NCBI RefSeq assembly: GCF_018885265.1
Contig: NZ_CP076538.1
Location: 6,918,001-6,982,000 of the forward strand
Origin: Amycolatopsis aidingensis
GTDB lineage: Bacteria > Actinomycetota > Actinomycetes > Mycobacteriales > Pseudonocardiaceae
DNA length: 64,000 bases
Direction of reading: 5' to 3'
The notes beneath the pieces are model-generated. The model was not told where the DNA came from. It saw only the letters and a program-made list of their open reading frames with translations, and made no database searches. Positions 37,227 to 46,598 of the stretch are shown here, piece after piece. Positions within the stretch are counted from its first letter, which is position 1; each line of letters begins with the position of its first letter. Both the position numbers and the translations under genes were made by a program.

Positions 37227-38616
37227 TATCGCTTCCACCGTCCACACGCGACCCACCCTGCCGGGCGTCGCGGACGTCGATCTGGTCGTGTTTGGCCGCG
37301 CCGGACGGGCTGGCCACCGCGGCGGGCGCCTGCGGGTCGAGCCCGAACAGCTCGCGCAGCGCACCGGCATAGTCGGTGTCCGCGGTCTCCGCGGCCAGTT
37401 GCTTGACCCGCACGGTCGGCGCGTGCAGCAGCTTGTCGACCACCCTGCGCACCGTGCCTGCCAGCTCGGTGCGGACCTCCTCGTCCAGGTCGGGCAGCCG
37501 GTTGTCCAGCCGGAGCAGCTCGGCGTCCACCACCTCGGCCGCGCGCTTGCGCAGCGCGGTCACGGTCGGGGTCACCTCGGCGCTGCGCTGACCCGCGAGA
37601 TAGTCCCGCACCTCGTCCAGCACGATGCCGGTGGCCTTGGCGATCTGCTTGGCGCTGCTGGTGCCCCCGGAACCGTCGGCAGCGGCGGCGTCCATCCGGC
37701 GCCGCACGGTCTCCAGGTCGACCACCCGCACCCCGGGCATCCGGTCCACCTCGGGCGCGACGTCCCGCGGCAGGCCGAGGTCGAACACCACCAGCGGGTC
37801 GCCGGAGCGGGCCGCGAGGACCCCCTCGACCAGGCCGGACTCCAGCACTGCGCCCTGCGCCCCTGTGCAGCACACCACGAGATCCGCCGCGGCGAGCTGC
37901 TCGGCGAGCGAGCCGATGTCCGCGGCCCGCGCGGAAACGCCCTGCTCGACCAGCGACTCGGCCAGCCGGTCGGCGTTGGCCCTGGTGCGGTTCACCACGG
38001 TGATCTCGCCGATGCCGTCCTTGCGCAGCTGGGACGCGGCCAGCGCGCCCATCGAGCCCGCGCCGACCACAACGGCACGCTTGCCCGCGACCGCGGGCGC
38101 CTCGGCCAGCGCCTCGGACACCACGGAGGCACCCAGCGCACCGAGGCCGGTCTCGCTGTGCACCCGCTTCCCGACCCGCAGCGTGGTCTGGACCAATTCG
38201 TGCATGGTGCGGCCGACCGTGCCTGCCTCGCGCGCCGCGGCGTAGGCCGCGCGCACCTGGCCGAGGATCTGGGTCTCGCCGACCACCATCGAGTCGAGCC
38301 CGGCCGCGACCGAGAACACATGCTCCACCGCGGCACCGGCGTAGTGCACGTACAGCTTGTCGTAGAGGTCGGAAGGCTCCAGCCCGGCCTGCCGGGCCAG
38401 CACGGTGGAGATGTCCGCGAGCCCGCCGTGGAAGGTCTCCACCACCGCGTAGGCCTCGATGCGATTGCAGGTGGAGACCAGCATCACCTCGCCGACATGC
38501 TGGGCCTGCTGCAGTTCGTGCAGCACCTTGTCCAGCTCGTCCGCGGGCACCGTGGCCTTGGCCAGCATGCCGAGATCGGCGGTGCGATGGGAGAGCCCCA
38601 CTGCCAGCACGCTCAT
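37219..38616 (-). CDS. hemA: Glutamyl-tRNA reductase
   Basis: 465 residues, first step of the C5 haem pathway. Catalytic Cys50 is in STCNRIEAY, and the NADPH fold is [18 protein letters not shown] (about 180-197). About 30 extra residues after the family end ([10 protein letters not shown]...GGSDNE) look disordered. The ATG shares one base with the rex stop (TGATG). Being second in a Rex-led operon, haem supply is likely tuned to redox state. Confidence 0.96.
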   Translation of the reverse strand: MSVLAVGLSHRTADLGMLAKATVPADELDKVLHELQQAQHVGEVMLVSTCNRIEAYAVVETFHGGLADISTVLARQAGLEPSDLYDKLYVHYAGAAVEHVFSVAAGLDSMVVGETQILGQVRAAYAAAREAGTVGRTMHELVQTTLRVGKRVHSETGLGALGASVVSEALAEAPAVAGKRAVVVGAGSMGALAASQLRKDGIGEITVVNRTRANADRLAESLVEQGVSARAADIGSLAEQLAAADLVVCCTGAQGAVLESGLVEGVLAARSGDPLVVFDLGLPRDVAPEVDRMPGVRVVDLETVRRRMDAAAADGSGGTSSAKQIAKATGIVLDEVRDYLAGQRSAEVTPTVTALRKRAAEVVDAELLRLDNRLPDLDEEVRTELAGTVRRVVDKLLHAPTVRVKQLAAETADTDYAGALRELFGLDPQAPAAVASPSGAAKHDQIDVRDARQGGSRVDGGSDNE

Positions 38617-39506
38617 CACCGCACCACCATTCCGTCCATACCGTCCATGCCATCCAGGCTGTGCCCCGCGTCCAGGCCCGTCCCGGCCTGCGGGGAACCG
38701 TCCTGCGCCGGTTCCGCGCCATCGGCCCTGCGGGCCACGTGGAAGGACAGGATCTGCAACTCGACCGCGAGGTCGACCTTGCGCACCTCGACATGTTCGG
38801 GCACTTGCAACACCACCGGCGCGAAGTTCAGGATGCACTGCACCCCGCCGGCGACCAGCCGGTCACAGACGGACTGCGCCGCGGTCGGCGGGGTGGCGAT
38901 GACCCCGATGGAGATCTGCCGCTCGGCGCATACCGCCGGGATGTCGTCCAGATGTGACACCGGTAGCCCACCGACGGGAACGCCCATCAGGTCCGGGTCG
39001 ACGTCGAACAGCGCCTCGACCGGGAAGCCCCGCCCGGGGAAACCGCCATAGTTGGCCAACGCATGACCAAGGTTACCGATTCCCACCACGGCGACCTTGT
39101 GTTTGCGGGTCAGCCCGAGCGTGCGCTCGATCTGGCCGACCAGCACGGCCACGTCGTAGCCAACCCCGCGGGTGCCGTAGGAGCCGAGGTAGGACAGGTC
39201 CTTGCGCAGCTTGGCGGAGTTCACCCCGGCGGCGGAGGACAGCTCCTCGCTGGACACCGTGGTGGCGCCCTGGTCGGCCATGGCGGAGAGCACCCGCAGG
39301 TAGACGGCCAGCCGGGCGACGGCGGCCTCCGGGATGGACTTCGCCCTCGCGGCGACCGGGTCGGCGCCCTCGGGGACCTGTCCGTTCTGCTCCACCGCGA
39401 GCATCTCGGCCGTCGGTGCGTTGTCGGCGTCGGGGGTACCGGCCGCTCCGCCGGTGCGCTTGTGCGCGGCCTTGGCGCCGTTTCGCCGGCCCCGCTGTGC
39501 CACCAC
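38616..39506 (-). CDS. rex: Redox-sensing transcriptional repressor Rex
   Basis: 296 residues. An extra polar N-terminus (about 55 residues) precedes the winged helix ([46 protein letters not shown], about 57-119) and an NAD(H) Rossmann domain with [16 protein letters not shown] (141-156). Rex binds TTGTGAA-N4-TTCACAA and leaves DNA when NADH is high. GAGGAG lies before the GTG at 39506; a second GTG follows at 39503. It heads the rex-hemA-hemC-hemD operon, the same order as in Streptomyces. Confidence 0.96.
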   Translation of the reverse strand: MVAQRGRRNGAKAAHKRTGGAAGTPDADNAPTAEMLAVEQNGQVPEGADPVAARAKSIPEAAVARLAVYLRVLSAMADQGATTVSSEELSSAAGVNSAKLRKDLSYLGSYGTRGVGYDVAVLVGQIERTLGLTRKHKVAVVGIGNLGHALANYGGFPGRGFPVEALFDVDPDLMGVPVGGLPVSHLDDIPAVCAERQISIGVIATPPTAAQSVCDRLVAGGVQCILNFAPVVLQVPEHVEVRKVDLAVELQILSFHVARRADGAEPAQDGSPQAGTGLDAGHSLDGMDGMDGMVVR

Positions 39507-39624
39507 GCTGGCCTCTCCTCGTCAGTCGGCCACGGCCGACCGCATCGCTCGTTCGGAAAACAATCCTTGACCCCACGGCCGTCCCGGTGTTCGATATTCC
39601 GCCAGCCGTTCGGGGCCTCGTCAT

Positions 39625-39653
39625 ACGGTAGCTATTTGTGAACGCAGGCACAA
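39625..39653 (-). promoter_or_regulatory. Candidate rex promoter
   Basis: Minus strand: TTGTGC (39653-39648), 17 bases, TACCGT (39630-39625). Both hexamers fit a vegetative actinobacterial promoter moderately well. The leader to the rex start would be about 110 bases. The -35 and most of the spacer lie inside the Rex operator, so autorepression follows naturally. Confidence 0.5.
39636..39653. promoter_or_regulatory. Rex operator at the rex promoter
   Basis: TTGTGAACGCAGGCACAA: the left half is a perfect TTGTGAA and the right half has GG for TT, two mismatches from TTGTGAA-N4-TTCACAA. It is the only such site in this 200-bp gap and overlaps the predicted promoter. Rex autoregulates in Streptomyces, which supports the call; the weaker match suggests lower affinity than at nuo. 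Confidence 0.78.
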
Positions 39654-39705
39654 AGTGGCTGGTCGGGCCGCATTGACGGGTTGAGTCCAGTTCAGGAACG
39701 GTTCT

Positions 39706-41253
39706 TCAGCGAGTGGTGAAGGCCACGGTGTGCCAGCCGGTCGCGCCGTCCGGTACCACCCCGGTGCGCTCCCCGGTCTGCACATAGCCGGACCGGTCGG
39801 TGGCGCGGCAGGAAACCCGGTGCTCCCCCGGTGGGACCTCCAGCTCCACCCGCCACATCCGCCAGGTGTCCACGTTCACCTCGGTGCCGAGTTCGGCGCG
39901 CTGCCATTCGCCCTCGTCCAGCCGCACCTCGACCCGCGCGATGCCGACGGTCTGCGCCCACGCGATTCCGGCCACCACCACCCGGCCCGCGGCGAGCTCG
40001 TCCCCGGAAGCCGGGGAGTCGATCCGGGACTGCGTCTTCACCGGTGCCCGCCGGGCCCAGCCCCGGTCCAGCCAGTACGCCCTGCGCGCGTCCCAGGTGG
40101 TGATCTCGATCTCGCGGACCCATTTGGTCGCCGAGACGTAGCCGTACAGGCCGGGGATCACCATCCGGGCCGGGAAGCCGTGCTCCACCGGCAGCGGCTC
40201 CCCGTTCATCCCGATGGCCAGCAGCGCACCGCGGTCCGGCTCGAGCGCGGCGGCCAGCGGGGTACCGCAGGTCCAGCCGTCCTCGCTGGTGGAGAACAGC
40301 TGCTCGGCACCGGGCCGGATACCCGCCTCGCGCAGCAGGTCGCCCAGGTCCACGCCGAGGAAGTTCGATGTCGAGATGTACGGCCCGCCTACCTGGTTGG
40401 AAACGCAGCAGAGGGTGATCGTGCGCTCGACCAGCGGCCGGGACCGGATATCGGCGTAGCTGAAGGTCAGCTCCCGCTCGACCATGCCGTGGATGCGCAA
40501 GGTCCAGTCCGCGGCCCGCAGCTGCGGCACGATGATCGCGGTGTCGATCCGGTAGAAGTCCTGGTTGGCGGTGAGGAAGGCCGGGGTGCCCTGCGCGGCG
40601 AAGTCCGCCCCCGCGGGGATCGGCGGCGCGGGCCGGGCCGCGGTGAGGCCGCCGACCGCCCGGCGCGAGCCCTGCGCGTCGGTGCCGCTGCCGATCAGCT
40701 GGCCCGCAAGGCCGGCGACACCCGCGCCCGCGGCAACCCCGCCCGCGCCGAGCAGGAACCGCCGCCGATCCGGGGCCGCCGGATCGATATCGCTCGTCCC
40801 GGCGCGGGCGAGCAACCAGCGGAAGGTCAGCACCCCGGCGAGCAGGGCGGCCGCGGGAGCGGCCAGCGCCGCGGACCCGAGGTCCGGCCTTCCGTGCACG
40901 GCGAGCCCGCCGAGCAGGCCGGCCGCCACGATCAGCACCGTGCCCGGCAGCGGGCCACGAAGGGAAAGTAACCCGGCCAGCGCGGCGAGACCGAGCAGCA
41001 CCAGTGCCATCCCGAGCAGCAGCACCAGCTTGTCGTAGGTGCCGAAGGCATCGACCGCGAAGTCCTTGAGCCAGCTCGGGGTCAGGTCGATCGCCGCGTT
41101 GGCGACCGCGAGGTACGGCGAGGCGTTGATGCCGATGAAGGCGGCCACCAGATGCCCGGCGCCCAGCGCCGCGACCAGCGCGAGCACCCCGGCCAGCATG
41201 GCGTTCCCCGGCGGTGGCTTCGCGGCGCCCGGTTCGGTTACGGCTGAGCTCAT
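39706..41253 (-). CDS. Membrane-anchored sulfite oxidase-type molybdopterin protein
   Basis: 515 residues. About five helices in the first 165 residues, then RRRFLLGAGG preceding a last hydrophobic stretch, then an extracytoplasmic oxidoreductase domain (about 215-410) with the molybdenum cysteine in ITLCCVSNQVGG, and a C-terminal Mo-co dimerisation domain (VVVAGIAWAQTVGIARVEVRLDEG). Members oxidise sulfite or reduce methionine sulfoxide; the substrate here is not evident. It follows the glutaredoxin-like gene. Confidence 0.88.
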   Translation of the reverse strand: MSSAVTEPGAAKPPPGNAMLAGVLALVAALGAGHLVAAFIGINASPYLAVANAAIDLTPSWLKDFAVDAFGTYDKLVLLLGMALVLLGLAALAGLLSLRGPLPGTVLIVAAGLLGGLAVHGRPDLGSAALAAPAAALLAGVLTFRWLLARAGTSDIDPAAPDRRRFLLGAGGVAAGAGVAGLAGQLIGSGTDAQGSRRAVGGLTAARPAPPIPAGADFAAQGTPAFLTANQDFYRIDTAIIVPQLRAADWTLRIHGMVERELTFSYADIRSRPLVERTITLCCVSNQVGGPYISTSNFLGVDLGDLLREAGIRPGAEQLFSTSEDGWTCGTPLAAALEPDRGALLAIGMNGEPLPVEHGFPARMVIPGLYGYVSATKWVREIEITTWDARRAYWLDRGWARRAPVKTQSRIDSPASGDELAAGRVVVAGIAWAQTVGIARVEVRLDEGEWQRAELGTEVNVDTWRMWRVELEVPPGEHRVSCRATDRSGYVQTGERTGVVPDGATGWHTVAFTTR

Positions 41254-41311
41254 GCCTCCATGGTCGGAGCACCGACCCGGCCGGGCCCAGCTGATCGCCC
41301 TTACGAGTGCC

Positions 41312-41545
41312 TTACGCCAGCGCCCGGCGCAGCCGGTCCTCCTCCACCGCCCAGTAGCCGTGCTCCGCGTCGTCCACCAGGATCACCGGCACCCGGTCGC
41401 CGTACTCGGCCCGGTGCTCGGGGTCGGCATCCACGTCCACGGCCGACCAGGGCACGCCCAGCTCGGCGCAGATGCGCTCGACGTCCCGCTCGGCCCGCTC
41501 GCAGGCCGGGCAGCCCTGCCTCGTCATCACGGTCACCCGGTGCAC
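41312..41545 (-). CDS. Glutaredoxin-like thiol protein
   Basis: 77 residues with VTVMTRQGCPACERAERDVERICAEL: the active-site CPAC is followed by a thioredoxin-like fold, and the cis-proline is in DRVPVILVDD. Similar to the small thioredoxin-fold protein (Rv0508) upstream of hemA in mycobacteria. Redox partner unknown. The GTG at 41545 lies four bases after the ligase stop; a GTG three codons on is an alternative. Confidence 0.85.
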   Translation of the reverse strand: MHRVTVMTRQGCPACERAERDVERICAELGVPWSAVDVDADPEHRAEYGDRVPVILVDDAEHGYWAVEEDRLRRALA

Positions 41546-41549
41546 GCGC

Positions 41550-43082
41550 TCACTCTCCCACGCGCAGCTGCACCCGGCGCAGCTTGCCGGTCGGCGAATG
41601 CGGCAGTTCCTCGACGAACTCCACCGTGCGCGGCACCTTGTAGCCGGCCAGCTCGGCCGCGCAGTGCTCGATCACCTGCTGCGCGGAAAGGGCGGAACCG
41701 GCCGCGGGCACGAGCACCGCCTTCACCGCCTCACCGGTGCGCTCGTCCAGCACCCCGACCACGGCCACCTCGGACACCCCCGGCAGGCGGCCGATCACCT
41801 CCTCCACCTCGTGCGGGTACACGTTGAACCCGTTCACGATGATCAGGTCGCCGGCCCGGTCGACCAGGTGCAGGTCGCCGTCCACGTCCAGGTAGCCGAC
41901 ATCACCGGTGCGGTACCAGCCCTCGGCGTCCGGACCGTGCGCCCCGTCCGGCCAGTACCCGGAGAACAGGTTCGCGCCGCGCACCGAGACCAGTCCGGTG
42001 CCCAGCGAGGCGCCGTCCTCATCGCCGAAGACGTCATCCGGGTCCGCCGGGTCCAGCGGTACCGCACCGCTCTCCCCGTCGCTGTCCACGAGGCGCAGCT
42101 CCACCCCGGGCAGCGGCCTGCCGACCGAGCCCGGTTTCGGGTAGCCGGTGACCAGGGTGGAGGTCACCACCGGGGCGGTCTCGGTCAGCCCGTAACCCTC
42201 GTAGACCCCGAGCCCGATGGCGCCGCGGATGGCGGCGAGCACCTTCGGGTGCAGCGGGGCGGCCCCGGAGGTCAGCCTGCGCACGGTGGCCAGCCCGGTG
42301 CCGAGTTCGTCCGCGGGCAGGGCGGCGAGCGCGGAATACATCGCGGGCACCCCCGCGATCGCGGTCACCCTGTGCTCGGCGCAGGCGGCCAGCGCCTTGC
42401 CCGCGTCGAACCGTTCGGCAAGCACCGTGGTGGCCCCGACCGAGGTGGCCATCAGCAGCCCAGGGCCGAGCCCGTACACGTGAAACAGCGGGATCGCAAG
42501 GAACAGCCGGTCGCTGTGCTCGAGCACCGGCGGGCTCACCGCCGCCAGCTGGGTGACATTGGCCAGCAGGGCGCGATGCGACAGCATCACGCCCCTGGAC
42601 GGCCCGGTGGTGCCGGAGGTGTAGGAGATCACCGCGATGTCCTCGCCGGCACGCCCCGGCGCGACCGGCGCGGGGCTGCCATCGGGGGCGAGCACCGGCT
42701 CCAGCGCGCGTACCCCAGCGGGCAGTTCGAGGTCGTCCGGTCGCCTGGTGAGCAGCAGGCTCGCCCCGCTGTGCGCCAGCAACCCGTGCAGCTCGGCCGC
42801 GGGTCCCTGCGGGGACAGCGGAACCGCGATGCCGCCCGCGCGCAGCACGGCGTACAGCGAGATCGCGAAGGCAGCCGAGGTCGGCAGCCGGACCGCCACC
42901 CGGTCCCCCGCGCGCACGCCCGCCGCGCGCAGCTCGCCTGCCTGCGCGTCCACCGCCGCCTCCACGCCCGACCAGGTGAGCGCCGTGCCGTCCACGGTGT
43001 CGATCAGGGCGGGCGAGTCGGGCCAGTGCCGCGCCGCCAGGGTGACCAGATCCGCCACATTGCCGCCGCTCGGTACCGCCAC
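41550..43082 (-). CDS. AMP-dependent acyl-CoA synthetase/ligase
   Basis: 510 residues. The ATP loop ISYTSGTTGPSRGVMLSHRALL (near 148), YGLTETAPV (near 290), the hinge WYRTGDVGYLDVDGDLHLVDRAGDLII, and the C-terminal PTGKLRRVQLR with the catalytic lysine are all present. Substrate (fatty or aryl acid) cannot be told. GTG 43082 has AAAGGGG about eight bases upstream; ATG 43109 and ATG 43154 give longer forms. Downstream genes on this strand are the glutaredoxin-like protein and Moco protein. Confidence 0.87.
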   Translation of the reverse strand: MAVPSGGNVADLVTLAARHWPDSPALIDTVDGTALTWSGVEAAVDAQAGELRAAGVRAGDRVAVRLPTSAAFAISLYAVLRAGGIAVPLSPQGPAAELHGLLAHSGASLLLTRRPDDLELPAGVRALEPVLAPDGSPAPVAPGRAGEDIAVISYTSGTTGPSRGVMLSHRALLANVTQLAAVSPPVLEHSDRLFLAIPLFHVYGLGPGLLMATSVGATTVLAERFDAGKALAACAEHRVTAIAGVPAMYSALAALPADELGTGLATVRRLTSGAAPLHPKVLAAIRGAIGLGVYEGYGLTETAPVVTSTLVTGYPKPGSVGRPLPGVELRLVDSDGESGAVPLDPADPDDVFGDEDGASLGTGLVSVRGANLFSGYWPDGAHGPDAEGWYRTGDVGYLDVDGDLHLVDRAGDLIIVNGFNVYPHEVEEVIGRLPGVSEVAVVGVLDERTGEAVKAVLVPAAGSALSAQQVIEHCAAELAGYKVPRTVEFVEELPHSPTGKLRRVQLRVGE

Positions 43083-43294
43083 CGCGCAGCCCCTTTCGGT
43101 CGAGTGCATGAGCGCACAGTGTTGTTCAAGTCTGGCATTCGCATCCCCCGTCATGGTGAGTCTGCGGGTTCGTCTCCCGTTCGCAATCAGATCGGCACTA
43201 CCTACTTCCGGGTAACTACCCGTATGCTGCGGTACGCGCCCGGGTGGCGATCATCACTCGGGGCTGGTGGAGAAGGCTCGGGAGGTGCGACCAG

Positions 43295-43975
43295 ATGAGC
43301 CTGCAAGTCGCCGTTTCGGCAGGCCCTGCGCTGGTAGCGCGCCGTGTCCCGGACGCGGCCGCGCCGGTGGACCGGTTCGTGCCCCAGGCTGCGCCCGATC
43401 CGACCGCGGAGGCATGGGAGCTGGTGCACGCCGCGCAGGACGGGGACACCGAGGCCTTCGGCAGGCTGTACGACCGCTACGTCGAGGTGGTGTTCCGTTA
43501 TGTCCTGTTCCGGCTCGGCGACCGCGACCTCGCCGAGGACGTCACCAGTGAGACCTTCCTGCGCGCCCTGCGCCGGATCACCTCGGTCAGCTACCAGGGC
43601 CGCGATGTCGGCGCCTGGTTCGTCACCATCGCCCGCAACCTGGTGCTCGATCACGTGAAGTCCAGCAGGTTCCGGTTGGAGATCATCACCGACGAGGTGA
43701 TCGAGGGCGGCTCCGCGGCGTTCACCGGCGCACAGCAACGGCCGCAGGTGGGTCCCGAGCAACAGGTGCTGAACCGGGCCACCCAGGCCGAGCTGTTCCG
43801 CTGCATCGCCAGCCTCGGCGAGGACCAGCGGGAATGCATCGTGCTGCGGTTCCTGCAGGGGCTTTCGGTGGCCGAGACGGCCGAGATCATGAACCGCAAC
43901 GAGGGTGCCATCAAGGCGCTGCAGCACCGCGCGGTCCGCCGGTTGGCGCAACTGCTGCCCACCGGTCTGCGCTGA
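43295..43975 (+). CDS. ECF sigma factor of the BldN type
   Basis: 226 residues. After an N-terminal extension of about 45 residues, sigma region 2 (AFGRLYDRYVEVVFRYVLFRLGDRDLAEDVTSETFLRALRRI; then GAWFVTIARNLVLDHVKSSRFRLE) and region 4 (ECIVLRFLQGLSVAETAEIMNRNEGAIKALQHRAVRRLAQLL) follow. The segments DHVKSSRFRLE and FLQGLSVAETA are close to Streptomyces BldN, which drives developmental genes and also has an N-terminal extension. GGGAGG lies ten bases before the ATG. Confidence 0.9.
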   Translation: MSLQVAVSAGPALVARRVPDAAAPVDRFVPQAAPDPTAEAWELVHAAQDGDTEAFGRLYDRYVEVVFRYVLFRLGDRDLAEDVTSETFLRALRRITSVSYQGRDVGAWFVTIARNLVLDHVKSSRFRLEIITDEVIEGGSAAFTGAQQRPQVGPEQQVLNRATQAELFRCIASLGEDQRECIVLRFLQGLSVAETAEIMNRNEGAIKALQHRAVRRLAQLLPTGLR

Positions 43976-44103
43976 CAGCCTGTTGACAAATCGAAGATAG
44001 CTGCCTGTGGTGAGCAGAAGAACGCGCGCGGCGGAGCCCGCGAGCGGCGAGGCCGGGCGCACGACCGGCGTAGGTGACCGCCGTGACAGCGCCCGAGCCC
44101 GGC

Positions 44104-44125
44104 CGAGCCGATCGTGTCGCGCGTT
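44104..44125 (+). repeat. 22-bp dispersed repeat, copy 1
   Basis: CGAGCCGATCGTG-T-CGCGCGTT. The same 22 bases with one change occur at 45528-45549. It lies in the leader before the DUF5667 gene, 98 bases from its start. Meaning unknown; a shared regulatory or repeat-element end is possible. Confidence 0.6.
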
Positions 44126-44223
44126 TACCGGCAGACGCTGAGGGTTCACCCGTTCGGCGACGGTTCGCTGTCCGGTGTGCCGGGTCCGTAACCGCTTGCC
44201 CCGGCCGTTCGTTGCTCCTGCTG

Positions 44224-45438
44224 ATGAGCGGGTTTCACCGGTTCTCCCCGCGGCGTGCCGCACACGAGCGGTTCGCTCGCGCCGTCGACGCCGCGGAAGG
44301 GGACCGGGCACGGGAGGACACGACCGGCACCGAGGAGTTCGGCGCCGAGCTGGCCGTGGTGTCCGCCCTGCGTGATCTCGGGGCCACCGCCGCGCCGGAG
44401 GAGCAGGCGCTGGCCAGGATGGCCGACCGGATCCGCGCGGGCGAGCACGGTGGGCAGGCCACGGAGTTCCCCGCGGCCCCCGAGTCCCCCGCCGCCGCGC
44501 CGCGACCACCCGAGCCGGAGCCGGTAGCGCGGGTGCCGCGCCCCCGCCGCCGGCCCCGGCCGGTTGCGGTGCTGGCCGGTGCGTGCTGCCTGCTGCTCGC
44601 GCTCGGCGGGCTCGCGCTGATGCTGTCCAGGGACGCGCTGCCAGGGGACACGCTGTATGACATCAAGCGGGTCCGCGAGGCGGTGAGCCTCGGGCTGACC
44701 TTCGACGAGGAGGCGAGGGGCAGGCTGCACCTCGAGTACGCCGCGGGCAGGCTGGCCGAGCTGGCCAGGCTCACCGAGCGCACCGCCAAGGGCGCCACCC
44801 ATCCGGGTTACCGGGACGCGCTCGCCGACTTCGACGCCGACGCCCGGTCCGGGGTGGCCAGGATGGTCGCACTCGGCACCAGCTCCTCCGGCACCCAGCT
44901 GGACGAGCTGCGCTCCTGGGCGAGCGCGCAGGCGGACCGGCTGAACCGGCTGCGGGCCGCGCTGCCCGCCGACGCGGTCCCGCGCGGGGACGCCTCCGCG
45001 GCCCTGGTGCACCGGATCGGGGAACGCGCCACCGCGCTGGCCGGCCGGATGGGCTGCACCCAGATCACCTCCGGCCGCACCGACGAGCTGGGCGCGCTGC
45101 CCGCACCGGGTCCGTGCGCCCCGCCGGGCCGCCAGGCGGACCGCAGCCCACCGGAACTGGCCGCCCCGCCCGAGGCACCACGGTCCGCGGCGGAACGGAC
45201 CGGGTCACCCACGGGGCCGCCCGCCGTGCGGCTGGCCACCGGGCCCGCCCCGGTGCGCCCGGAGCCGCCGACGACCCCGGAACTGCCCGCGCCGACCATC
45301 GACCCGACCAGGGTTCCCCCGGCACCGCTGCCCACCGGGATCTCCCGGCCCCGGCTGCCGGACTCGGTGCCGGAGCCGCCGGCCCTGCTGGAGGTCCCGC
45401 CGCTGCTTCCGGTGCTGCCCGAGGTCCGGATCGGCTAG
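44224..45438 (+). CDS. DUF5667-type membrane protein, candidate anti-sigma partner
   Basis: 404 residues: a cytoplasmic N-terminus of about 110 residues, one helix (VAVLAGACCLLLALGGLALML, 114-134), an extracytoplasmic helical domain (LPGDTLYDIKRVREAVSLGLTF...EYAAGRLAELARL, about 138-270) typical of DUF5667, and a proline-rich tail of about 120 residues. DUF5667 genes often follow ECF sigma genes in actinobacteria; with BldN just upstream, control of that sigma factor is a reasonable inference. ATG 44224 fits the SGFHRFSPRRAAHERFARAV start; upstream in-frame starts would add about 50 uninformative residues. Confidence 0.75.
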   Translation: MSGFHRFSPRRAAHERFARAVDAAEGDRAREDTTGTEEFGAELAVVSALRDLGATAAPEEQALARMADRIRAGEHGGQATEFPAAPESPAAAPRPPEPEPVARVPRPRRRPRPVAVLAGACCLLLALGGLALMLSRDALPGDTLYDIKRVREAVSLGLTFDEEARGRLHLEYAAGRLAELARLTERTAKGATHPGYRDALADFDADARSGVARMVALGTSSSGTQLDELRSWASAQADRLNRLRAALPADAVPRGDASAALVHRIGERATALAGRMGCTQITSGRTDELGALPAPGPCAPPGRQADRSPPELAAPPEAPRSAAERTGSPTGPPAVRLATGPAPVRPEPPTTPELPAPTIDPTRVPPAPLPTGISRPRLPDSVPEPPALLEVPPLLPVLPEVRIG

Positions 45439-45460
45439 CCCCGACCAGGTCCGGTTCACC

Positions 45461-45506
45461 AGCAGGCTGTCAGGCATAGTCGATACGCTGTGCCTGACAG
45501 CCTGCT
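45461..45506 (+). terminator. 16-bp perfect hairpin after the DUF5667 gene
   Basis: AGCAGGCTGTCAGGCA (45461-45476) pairs perfectly with TGCCTGACAGCCTGCT (45491-45506) around a 14-base loop, 23 bases after the stop codon. There is no U-tract, which is common for actinobacterial terminators. Its right arm is also part of a second possible stem with 45546-45559, so this may be an attenuator rather than a simple end. Confidence 0.6.
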
Positions 45507-45559
45507 CCTGAACTGGGCTTTGCCGCTCGAGCCGATCGTGCCGCGCGTTCAGGAACAGG
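45500..45559 (+). promoter_or_regulatory. Alternative stem before the HAD gene
   Basis: GCCTGCTCCTGAAC (45500-45513) can pair with GTTCAGGAACAGGC (45546-45559) with a single mismatch in 14. Its left arm overlaps the right arm of the 45461-45506 hairpin, so only one can form. The 22-bp repeat lies in the loop. The ribosome site of the HAD gene begins about 20 bases later. Confidence 0.5.
45528..45549 (+). repeat. 22-bp dispersed repeat, copy 2
   Basis: CGAGCCGATCGTG-C-CGCGCGTT, one base different from 44104-44125. It lies 42 bases upstream of the HAD start inside the loop and right arm of the alternative stem. Confidence 0.6.
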
Positions 45560-45590
45560 CACTGAAGGAACCAAGGCGGAGGCGGTGTGC

Positions 45591-46577
45591 GTGTCATGGT
45601 GGCGGGGCCGTAACAAGGCCCACGAACTGGAAAGGCTGGCCACGCTGGCCGGGGAGGCCTCGGCGGAAGCCGCGGTCGCGCTGGAGGCAGCGTCCACATC
45701 CACCCAGTTGCCCACCGAGCCGGAGATCCCTGCCGAGGACGGCGAGCAGGATGCTGCCGGTGCGGGCGGTGTGCCCACCGAGCCGGATCCCGCGCCCGCG
45801 CCGCCCGACCTGACCGCGGCCGCGTTCTTCGATGTGGACAACACGATGATGATGGGCGCTTCCATCTTCCACTTCGCCCGCGGGCTGGCCGCGCGTAAGT
45901 ACGTCACGGCCTCCGACCTGGCCGGATTCGCCTGGCAGCAGGTGAAGTTCCGGGTGGGAGGCAAGGAGAACAAGGAGAGCGTGTCCTCCGCACGGGAGCA
46001 GCTGCTGTCCTTTGTGGCCGGCCGCACCGTGGACGAGATGGTCGAGGTCGGCGAGGAGATCTACGACGAGCTGATGGCCGACAAGATCTGGTCGGGCACC
46101 AGGGCACTGGCGCAGATGCACCTGGAGGCGGGGCAGCGGGTCTGGCTGGTCACCGCCACCCCGGTGGAGCTGGCCGCGATCATCGCGCGGCGGCTGGGGC
46201 TGACCGGCGCGCTGGGCACCGTGGCCGAGCATGTGGACGGGGTCTACACCGGCAGGCTGGTCGGCGACCTGCTGCACGGCAGGGCGAAGGCGCATGCGGT
46301 GCGGGCGCTTGCCGCGCGGGAAGGGCTGAACCTGCGGCGCTGCGCCGCCTACTCCGACTCACAGAACGACGTGCCGATGCTGTCGGTGGTCGGCACGGCG
46401 GTTGCGGTGAACCCGGACGCCGGGCTGCGCGAGATCGCAAGGAACCGGCAGTGGGAGATCCGGGACTTCCGCACCGGCCGCAAGGCCGCCAAGATCGGTG
46501 TGCCCTCGGTGCTCGGCGCGGGCGCCCTGGCCGGGGCCGTGGCCGCCGGGCTCGCCTACCGCAAGCGCACCGCCTGA
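45591..46577 (+). CDS. HAD-family (SerB-like) hydrolase with C-terminal hydrophobic tail
   Basis: 328 residues. Nucleophile motif [11 protein letters not shown] (Asp81, Asp83), motif II LVTATP, a lysine in [11 protein letters not shown], and motif [14 protein letters not shown] define the HAD-IB subfamily, which includes phosphoserine phosphatase and mycobacterial SerB1. The first 70 residues are acidic and disordered; the last 30 ([20 protein letters not shown]) form a helix that may tether it to the membrane. GTG 45591 has GGAGG eight bases upstream; GTG 45585 is alternative. Confidence 0.87.
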   Translation: MSWWRGRNKAHELERLATLAGEASAEAAVALEAASTSTQLPTEPEIPAEDGEQDAAGAGGVPTEPDPAPAPPDLTAAAFFDVDNTMMMGASIFHFARGLAARKYVTASDLAGFAWQQVKFRVGGKENKESVSSAREQLLSFVAGRTVDEMVEVGEEIYDELMADKIWSGTRALAQMHLEAGQRVWLVTATPVELAAIIARRLGLTGALGTVAEHVDGVYTGRLVGDLLHGRAKAHAVRALAAREGLNLRRCAAYSDSQNDVPMLSVVGTAVAVNPDAGLREIARNRQWEIRDFRTGRKAAKIGVPSVLGAGALAGAVAAGLAYRKRTA

Positions 46578-46598
46578 CCCCTCCCCGAAGTACGAAGT

